Shown here piece by piece: positions 57,155 to 64,000 of a DNA stretch of 64,000 nucleotides. The DNA is from Pyrus communis. Lineage: Eukaryota > Streptophyta > Magnoliopsida > Rosales > Rosaceae. The DNA is taken from NCBI RefSeq assembly GCF_963583255.1, contig NC_084816.1, positions 19,644,053 to 19,708,052 of the forward strand, in the 5' to 3' direction. How positions within the stretch are numbered: the stretch's first letter is position 1; every line of letters begins with the position of its first letter. The notes below the pieces were generated by a model. The model was given only the letters and a program-made list of their open reading frames with translations, ran no database searches and was not told where the DNA came from. The translations under genes were made by a program, and so were the position numbers.

Positions 57155-57611
57155 CTATTTCTTCCAATTTCTTCAATCTCTTATCGAGGCGTGATGAGAC
57201 CTATAGCTTGCCAATGAATAAAAAACAGTGTAGAAATTGAACTTTTGGGTTTGCCGAAGATGGTGCCATGTGAATCGGTCTTGAGAATGTGCGAGAAGGG
57301 TGGGTCATTGGGAGAAAAGACATGGTAATGACCTTGAAGGCCGATTTGTTGACGGTGGATTTGAGAAGAGAGAAAGTTGGCTTTGAGAAAGATCTGCATA
57401 GAGAGGTAGGGGCTGGACTTTTTTATTCGGACATCGAACCAAAATTTAACGGCAATCTCAGTTTAGGATCAAATTTGCTAAGAGTTTTTACAACAAGAGT
57501 TTAAACCTAATTTTTCTAACGCGGAGGCTATCTTCCGAATGGAGTAGGATTTTCTCTACTCCAAATTTCCTCCCCTCCTCTCTCACCTTCTCCTTTGTCT
57601 TTCTCTCTCTA
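57155..57611. other. Intergenic stretch before Harbinger MITE
   Basis: A 71-codon open frame (57289-57504, +) and an overlapping minus frame (57399-57181) are seen. Neither matches a family I know. A C/T-rich run ends at the MITE border. Confidence 0.4.
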
Positions 57612-57614
57612 TAA

Positions 57615-58310
57615 GAGCACTTCCACTGTGTAAAGGTTCCCCTTGGCAATAGGCAATTCAAACCCCTCAAGTGAATAGTAACTACCTTTAATGAATAGTA
57701 ATTGCCTTTTGCATCTCCACCCCTAACTAAATAGCCATGGTAATAGGTAATAAAATATTAGTATTTTTTATTTTATAAAATAATAAAAAATAATTTTATT
57801 TTTAATTTCAGATGAGATTTTTAACCGATCTTGTAACGTCATGTGTCATTATCCGAAAGTACAATTTTTGAGGATAAATTTTGATAAGATTTTTAACCAA
57901 TTCCGTCGCGCAACATATCCTTCCATGTTTAAAATTGTTGAAAATGTTGAATGTGGTGTAAGGTGGGAGAAAATGGTAAGGTATTTATAGAAGAAAAAAA
58001 ATTATAATTTTTGAAAATTTTTCGAATTTTTATTTGTCTTTAATTTTTTATTTTTTCCTAAAGTCTTGTCGGTGACGCGGCCCCTAAACGCGCGTGTTAT
58101 GCACGCACCTGACGTAAAAAAAATTATAACGTGGCTGACGTGAGCCTTGCATCACTCCCTCTCAGGCGTTCGGGCTTTGGACTTGTGCCTGATCTCTCCC
58201 ACGGGCTCCCCCCTCAACCCAATGCCAAAATGGGACGGTGCCACTTTGTCAGGGGATTGGATTGCAAATGGAGCCGGTTAACCGGGCAAAAAAGCATGTT
58301 GAAAGTGCTC
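57615..58310. mobile_element. PIF/Harbinger-type MITE, complete, 696 bp
   Basis: Ends GAGCACTTCCACTGTG and, complemented, GAGCACTTTCAACATG (13 of 16 match). The target duplication TAA is at 57612-57614 and 58311-58313, the TWA type of PIF/Harbinger. Inside are left subterminal units (GATAAGATTTTTAACC, 57810-57910), a minus-strand TATA (CTATAAATACC, 57980-57990), the GC-rich block (GACGCGGCCCCTAAACGCGC, 58074) and no ORF. It shares the block order with the copies at 53977 and 63551. Confidence 0.85.
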
Positions 58311-58313
58311 TAA

Positions 58314-58581
58314 AAAAGTCAACACAAGATGTTGACGTGTCCTAATCGTGAGCGTTCAAATAAGAGGAGATTGGACGGGACGAAAATGAGAGATAAGAGT
58401 ATCAGGATACTTTCTAAATACATTATCACCACATTAACTATTAGCCCCTAACATTGGAATTAGCTTAATTGACATAAAATCAAATATCCTAATTCAAATT
58501 TGGTGGTGTTTTGGAATACTAACAAACAAGAAAAGCACGTGGATATTGACTCTGCAAAAGAGGAGCGTTTCACTGGCCTAT
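58314..58581. other. Short intergenic stretch, nothing recognised
   Basis: AT-rich DNA between two repeats. No coding or structured feature is visible. Confidence 0.5.
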
Positions 58582-59325
58582 AACTTTAATCCTTTAAGAA
58601 GATTGAAATTTAAAATAAATCTGTTGTTATATTACATATTGAATATAATCTTTTGATGTGTCCTTAATTCAAAATAATTAATGTGCATTTTATTTAATGT
58701 CTCCCATTAAATATTTAAATTTATGCGTGTACAAATTTTAATTTATTTTTTGACCAAAAAAGAGTTTTTTGATTTATTAATTTTATTTAACATTCTTCAA
58801 ACTTGAAAGACTCAATTAATGTACCTAAATGTTAGTACCGAAATGTATTATATTGAACTAATATATTTAAATGTTAGTATCGAAATGTATGCACCAAAAT
58901 GTATAAATTAAATTAATGTACCTAAATGTGTGTACCGAAATGTATGCACCGAAATGTATTATATTGAATTAATGTACCTAAATGTTTGTATCGAAATGTA
59001 TGTACCGAAATGTGTGTACCTAAATGTATGCACCGAAATGTATTATAAAGAATTTAATGTACTTAAATGAAGAAGACAAAGTACATCGAAATATATTATA
59101 TAACAAAAATTAATTTATCTAAATGTTTACAACAAAATATATTATGAAAAATGAAATGAAAATGAAAATTATAATGAAATAAAATTAATACATTAAAAAT
59201 TAGGAAGAAAAGGAGAAATAATTAAAAAAATCAAAATATAATTAATAAATGAGGTTATTAATGTATCAAGAGACTAAAATTAAATTTAAATCTTAGTCAT
59301 GATTTTAATCTAAAAATCATCTAAA
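58582..59325. repeat. Dispersed AT-rich repeat, copy 2
   Basis: Second copy of the repeat at 7735-8315, with a longer internal array of AATGTACCTAAATG and GTACCGAAATGTATG units (about 58815-59060). It ends about 250 bases before the wound-induced gene, so it may border that gene's promoter. Confidence 0.6.
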
Positions 59326-59432
59326 AATCAAAACATGAGCTTTGCACATTGTTTTCTTCACCTATTACCACCACCGATTTCCACTTCCCTTATACTGGTG
59401 GCCGTGCCTTGACCCCTCCTCCTATTTGCTTC

Positions 59433-59446
59433 CTCTATATATACAT
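59433..59446 (+). promoter_or_regulatory. Candidate TATA box of wound-induced gene 1
   Basis: CTCTATATATACAT lies about 140 bases upstream of the start codon at 59582. It is followed by a CATGCAT and a C/A-rich leader typical of a plant 5' UTR. Confidence 0.6.
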
Positions 59447-59581
59447 GCATAAATAAATTCAAGGAAAACACCAATTCAGATTTTTCATTTCATACTCTCC
59501 CCTCTCAAACTTTCACCACTTTCACCGATCAAGATCTTTGATCATTGCAAAATCAGTAACAAAAAAAATAAATCAGAAAAA

Positions 59582-59851
59582 ATGAGTGTAGCGTGCAGGA
59601 CTTGGGTTGTGGCAGCCAGTATAGGAGCAGTGGAAGCACTCAAAGACCAAGGAATATGCAGGTGGAATGGGGTTCTGAGATCAGTCCACCAACATGCCAA
59701 GAACAACATCAGATCCTATTCCCAAGCCAAGAAACTGATCTCCGACTCATCTTACTCGGCGATTTCTATAACGATGCAGAGATCACAGGAGGAGAAGTTG
59801 AGAAAAGTCATAGAATTGAACTGCTGGGGTCCTAATACCCTAAGATTTTAG
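59582..59851 (+). CDS. Wound-induced protein, DUF3774 (WIP-like), copy 1
   Basis: An intronless gene of 89 residues starting MSVACRTWVVAASIGAVEAL and ending ELNCWGPNTLRF. The family (Wound_ind, DUF3774) has the same layout: a short hydrophobic N-terminus, EALKDQGxCRWN, a basic centre (RSVHQHAKNNIRSYSQAK), a Ser-rich linker, then a charged helix (SQEEKLRKVIEL) and CWGPNTxRF. Length is normal. Known members are induced by wounding or low oxygen, and WIP-type members have been linked to defence signalling; the exact role is unclear. The start is the first ATG after an A-rich leader. Its partner lies 1.3 kb downstream in the same direction. Confidence 0.92.
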   Translation: MSVACRTWVVAASIGAVEALKDQGICRWNGVLRSVHQHAKNNIRSYSQAKKLISDSSYSAISITMQRSQEEKLRKVIELNCWGPNTLRF

Positions 59852-61035
59852 ATCGTAATTATGTAATTTAGATTTTAGATTATGAGTATGGATCATGTCA
59901 TCCTTTTTTCCATGAGAATTAAATGACATAATTTCATTGCTCATTGGGCAAACATGGCGTTGTCAAATTTTGGTATCATTGTTTAAACCCTAAACTTATT
60001 TAACTAGTCTACCCTCATTATTTGTTCATGGACAGGACCTACGAAGTGTCTTCTGGTAGATCCATATCATAAAAGCAGTCTTAACATGGATTTGATCAAT
60101 TTTAAGAGGTCATCCATTTTCAGATTAAGTTTTGCTGCAATTGCAATCAACATACAGATGAGATAGATGTGATCCCTTTTTTTTAATCGAAGGATGTGAT
60201 CCTTTTGGCTGGTAAATATATATCAAACTAGTGTAAGTGAAAGGTTGAGGTTTCATCACAAAACTAATTAGTAATATGGAGAGTAACTCAATTATTTATA
60301 AGTAGGTCTGGCATTTTCTAATGCGACCCGTAACCCAACACGAAACTAACATGTTTCAAGTCGGCATGTTAACGAATCGGGTTGTTATCGGGTAATCTAA
60401 TGAGCACCTGTTAAGATAATGAGTCAGTTTAGGTATATACGCAAGTAACCCGTTACACGATAAGAAAATATTAATTTAATAAATTTTAAACCAATGAAAA
60501 AACATACTATAAAATATATTTATGTGGCAATGTGGTATGTGAAAATTCTAGAAAATATATTTTTCTTAAAAGACATTTGATCTGGATGCTTGATTTTTTA
60601 ATTTCTTAAAGAATGTGACCCATCAACACGTTAGTGTTTGGCTAATATTCTGCATATTTAGTCGAGGGCAAATAGTCAATTTAATAAGTTGTACATGAAA
60701 TGTGGTCCCATTTGTCGTGATATTTTATGTTCTCACGAGAAATTTGATATCAAATTATTATTTGCTCCAAGTCCAACATTTCGTGAAATATATTCAAATT
60801 CGAGAACTTTGTTTCTTTGGGGAAAAAACAATAGAGGAATGCACATGGCATTGAGGAGAACAACTTTTGCCTTTTCCTTTGGGCCTGATCCAAAAAAACA
60901 AGCATCAGCACGCGGTTTTGATACCGTCTTACCACAGGTTTATGCCCCAAACCTTATTCTCGTCAACACTCCCAACAATTTTCCTAAACTGGTGCCACTG
61001 TCTTGAATCTCACCCTTTTACCATATCAGCTGACC
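59852..61035. other. Spacer between the wound-induced genes, with a dispersed repeat
   Basis: The 3' UTR of copy 1 is at 59852 to about 60000. At about 60300-60660 lies a repeat related to 52090-52375 (AGGTCTGGC, ACCTGTTAAGATAATGAG, AAATATATTTTTCTTAA). A 105-codon open frame at 60689-61006 (+) starting MYMKCGPICRDILCSHEK has no family match and is likely chance or promoter sequence. Confidence 0.5.
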
Positions 61036-61062
61036 AAATATATATATATATATATATAAAAC
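61036..61062 (+). promoter_or_regulatory. Candidate TATA region of wound-induced gene 2
   Basis: A (TA)n tract ending TATATATATAAAACC lies 90-115 bases upstream of the start codon at 61152. As a microsatellite its length may vary between individuals, which could shift core-promoter strength. Confidence 0.5.
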
Positions 61063-61151
61063 CTTTTACCCACAATTATAATTCAAGAAAACCCCAAAAT
61101 CTCATTTCATACTCTAACAAAAAGAATCACAAAAAATAAGGAAAAAAAAAA

Positions 61152-61418
61152 ATGAGTGCAGCCTGCCGAGCTTGGGTGGTGGCAGCAAGCATTGGAGCAG
61201 TGGAGGCACTGAAAGACCAAGGAGTCTGCAGGTGGAATGGGGTTCTGAGATCGGTCCACCAGCATGCCAAGTACAACATCAGATCCTATTCCCAAGCCAA
61301 AAACCTGTCCGACTCATCGTCTTCTGCAATTTCTATGTCGATGCAGAGATCACAGGAGGAGAAGGTGAAAAAAGTCATGGAGTTGGTTTGTTGGGGTCCC
61401 AATACTGTTAGAATTTAG
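61152..61418 (+). CDS. Wound-induced protein, DUF3774 (WIP-like), copy 2
   Basis: An intronless gene of 88 residues starting MSAACRAWVVAASIGAVEAL and ending ELVCWGPNTVRI. It aligns end to end with copy 1; about four-fifths of residues match, with one residue missing in the Ser-rich linker. DNA similarity is high in the coding part and falls off quickly outside it, so the duplication is not brand new. All family blocks are intact: CRWN, basic centre, SQEEK helix, CWGPNT. Subcellular site and partner are unknown from sequence; there is no clear signal peptide. Expression under wounding or hypoxia is a family inference. Confidence 0.92.
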   Translation: MSAACRAWVVAASIGAVEALKDQGVCRWNGVLRSVHQHAKYNIRSYSQAKNLSDSSSSAISMSMQRSQEEKVKKVMELVCWGPNTVRI

Positions 61419-62091
61419 CAGTTAATTGGGTATTTTTTTCGATTTAGGTTTATGGTTACGTATCTGTCATCCTTTTTTCATGAATTACATTGCTTAATTT
61501 CATGATTTACCCGTTGAATCTTTTTTCACTACGTTTTCTCTTATTTACCATGTTTGTTAATGCAATATTTTTTTTTTTTTTAATATTTGCGGAATTAAAT
61601 ATTTTTTGAAAGTGAGAACAAAGTAACTTGGCCCTAAAGTTAACTTGTGGATGAGTCAAATACTTTAAATGCTGCCTCCCTAAATATAGATATTTTGCGA
61701 TATATTGGTTTGTTTTTTCTGTTTTGCTTTGTATGACTTTTTTAATTAGCATCCCACGTAACATAGAATACAATTTATATTGAAGTTTAATGTTAAATGA
61801 TGTATACCTTATATACAATGACAATTTTGACCTCATAAGGTTAAAAAGCCATAAAAAGGAGTGTGATTGGAGATCAAATTTTCTTTACTTCTCCCAATAT
61901 TTTGGGTTAGGAGCTCAGTTAGGAAGCTCATTGGAGATGCTCTTGGGGCATAGAAAATACAAATTTGAGATGCAAAAACTATATGATTAATTACACTAAC
62001 ACCTCCGATGATAATTTTTTTTCTTTTCATTACTAGGGTTTAGAAAGAGGATTTGGGGATTGCCTACTCCCAATGGACCAAAAATTGAGCC

Positions 62092-62126
<35 letters not shown>

Positions 62127-62147
62127 CCCAGCAAATTGAGTTATCCT
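61419..62147. other. Intergenic stretch after the wound-induced genes
   Basis: AT-rich with T and A runs (61567-61581 and 62091-62125). Short open frames on both strands lack domains. Includes the 3' UTR of copy 2. The long A tract just before the Harbinger element could be a retroposon tail, but no body is recognised. Confidence 0.5.
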
Positions 62148-62150
62148 TTA

Positions 62151-63551
62151 GAGCAACTCCAGCGTTGGAGCCCTCCCCCAGGCAATACACTATTCAATCC
62201 ACCTAATGAACAGTAAATAGCCTTGGCAATAGAATTTGCATCTCCACCATTACACTTCAATAGCCCTGGTAATAGGCAATAAAATATTAGTATTTTTTTT
62301 TATTTATAAAATAATACAAAATAATTTTAATTGTAATATCGGATAAGATTTTTAATCGTTCTCGTTGCACCTCATGTCATTATCCGAAGTATTATTAAAT
62401 AATACAAAATAATTTTATTTGTAATTTCGGATAAGATTTTTAATCGTTGTCGTTACGCCACTTGTCATAAAATCCGAAAAGACAATTATTGGAGATGGAT
62501 TTCCGATAAATTTTTTAATCCTACTCGTTATGCCACGTGTCATTATCTGAAAATACAATTATTGGTGATGGATTTCTGATAAGATTATTAACCAATCACG
62601 TCGCGCCACATGTCATAATTTGTTCACAATCTTTGAGGATAGATTTCCATCAGATTTTTAATGAATGACGGCATGCCACGTGTCATAATCTGTTCACAAT
62701 CTTTGAAGATAGATTTCCATTAGATTTGTAACGAATGACGACATGCCACGTGGCATTATGTACAACCTAATCCTTTCTGAATCCTCTATATAATCTACCA
62801 TCCATCCTCACAAATCTCACACCAATTTTCTCAAGATCTCTATCATTATTCATAGTTTCTGCTTCCTTATTCACAAAAATTTGTATCATTATTCATAGTT
62901 TCTGTTTCTTTCTTACAAAAATCTGTATCATTTTTTTTGAATTTTTTACAATTTTTTACAATTTTTATTTAATTAATTAATCTCTGCCGTTGGATATAAA
63001 AAAATTTGAATTCCAACACTCCAGATTGTGCCACGTGTCACAACGGTAACTTTTCTTAATTTTAAAACTACTTTTTCTTTTATTTTTTTATTTATAAAGC
63101 ATTTTAATATCCACCGTTGATCTCAGATCGAACGGTGGGTATTAAATAAGATTTTTTTATTTTTTTTTATCGTTGAGATCGAACGGTCCAAATTAAGTAA
63201 CCGTTGAGATCTAACGGACCGTGGGAAGCCACGTGGCTTCCCAACGGTAACTGACAAAGTTTTTTTTTTTTTTTTTTTTTTTTTTTCTGATTTTGTGTCA
63301 GCGACGCGCCCCCACGCGCGAGTGGGGTGCACGCGCCTTACACAAAAAAAAATTAATATTGCCTGACGCCAGGCTGACGGCAGCGCTGACGTCACATGGC
63401 CCTCAGGCTCTCGGGCTGGCAATTCCCCACGGGCTCGGAGCTCGAGCCTCCACCTTCAGTTGCGCTAGCCCACGCTGGAGCCCTCCCACCGACCCTCGGG
63501 CCCTTGTTCTCTCCACAGTCCCCCGAGCACCAGCCAATGCTGGGCTTGCTC
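62151..63551. mobile_element. PIF/Harbinger-type non-autonomous element, complete, 1.4 kb
   Basis: Ends GAGCAACTCCAGCGTTGG and, complemented, GAGCAAGCCCAGCATTGG (15 of 18 match). The target duplication TTA is at 62148-62150 and 63552-63554. Inside: a left array of 60-70-bp subterminal units (62330-62760), a plus-strand TATA and leader (CTCTATATAATC, 62784-62795), CCGTTGGAT/GAACGGT motifs (62985-63210), and a GC-rich block (GACGCGCCCCCACGCGCGAG, 63303-63322). No transposase ORF, so an internal deletion derivative is likely. Open frames at its right end (63123-63682) read across its GC-rich terminus and are not genes. Confidence 0.88.
62330..62760. repeat. Subterminal tandem array with ACGTG motifs
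   Basis: Six to seven diverged units, each with GATAAGATTTTTAATC or GATTTTTAA(C/T), then a (T/G)CGCCAC(G/A)TGTCAT-like core, and CAATTATTGG or CAATCTTTGAGG. Several units contain the G-box core CACGTG (for example about 62537 and 62676). Shorter versions occur at 57800-57930. Such arrays are where transposase commonly binds; that function is inference. Confidence 0.75.
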
Positions 63552-63554
63552 TTA

Positions 63555-64000
63555 GGGCGGCAGAAGAAAACCATAGACTAGAAGTTGGGTGTCAAAATTT
63601 TTTAACTGAGGAAGAAGAAAGCGATGGCCGTAAGTCTTCTTTGAAAAATCTAATTATTATTTTGAAAATAATATTTTATTAAAAAATATACGACGATCGA
63701 TTCGATCATGGTCCATTTCTATCACACTTTGGGAATTGGATTTGGTTCATTAGGGCTTTTTGTTTAGAAGAAATGAGAAGTTTGGACTGATTTTAAAGAG
63801 ATTACTCATCACTGCAAACATTGTCGGTGCGAATTTGTCCACTCTTGTGAATTAAGCTACTTCACTAACTTTGTACAATGTTTTTTTCACGCCATCGACG
63901 CTGATGTGTCACCCACATATAAGGGACTAATTTTTTCTTAATTATTATTGCTAACCTCGATTTTCTTTGTGTAAAATTATAAATAGAGATCGTTTTTGGT
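63555..64000. other. Window end, no gene recognised
   Basis: No domain-bearing frame is seen. An ATG in a purine-rich context occurs at 63623 followed directly by GTAAGTC, which could be a first-exon donor, but a single start codon is not enough evidence. The window may stop short of the next gene. Confidence 0.4.

Noticed and set aside
63123..63682. GC-rich 99-129 aa proteins near the right end
   Set aside because: The frames cross the terminus and GC-rich block of the Harbinger-type element and have no family features.

Overview
This window is nuclear DNA of a flowering plant. The genes have GT-AG introns, and the spaces between them are AT-rich and full of plant transposons. The repeat families (a Cassandra TRIM with 5S rRNA sequence in its LTRs, a Tat-type gypsy element with an antisense ORF, particular PIF/Harbinger relatives) resemble those I know from Rosaceae such as apple or pear. 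That placement is recognition from memory, not a database result.

Only four host genes look intact or partly intact. From 1 to 2243 (+) lie the last eight exons of a UBP14/USP5-type ubiquitin protease, with two UBA domains and the C-terminal His box. From 3559 to 5326 (-) is a complete three-exon R2R3-MYB factor of the MYB102/MYB41/MYB74 type. At 59582-59851 and 61152-61418 (+) are two tandem, intronless wound-induced peptide (DUF3774) genes. Broken host genes are a G-type lectin receptor-like kinase without its kinase domain (34837-37190, -), split by a 989-bp foldback transposon, and two tandem copies of a KRR1-like KH-domain gene fragment (38333-39850 and 40120-42215, -).

The rest is mainly mobile DNA. 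In order: a complete Cassandra TRIM (5675-6313); a LINE RNase H tail (about 10349); a decayed gypsy/Tat element lacking its 5' LTR (12337 to about 25563); a truncated copia element facing it (about 25564-29292, -); small hairpin MITEs (29734, 42349, 56975); four PIF/Harbinger relatives (30370-31946, 52860-53977, 57615-58310, 62151-63551); a copia gag relic and a 0.9-kb tandem duplication (32000-34836); a solo LTR (40615-41758) and a fragment of the same family (44526); a CACTA relic holding a large palindrome of tandem units (49905-52830); a SINE nested inside a SINE (54397-54769); and a copia integrase relic cut by a LINE 3' end (54780-55720).

The genes form no operon-like or pathway group. 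The local story is one of layered insertion. Several insertions can be ordered in time because they cut recognisable older sequence: the foldback in the lectin-RLK exon, a solo LTR in the KRR1-like splice acceptor, SINE in SINE, and LINE in copia. I found no CRISPR, no functional tRNA or rRNA gene, and no clearly new coding system.
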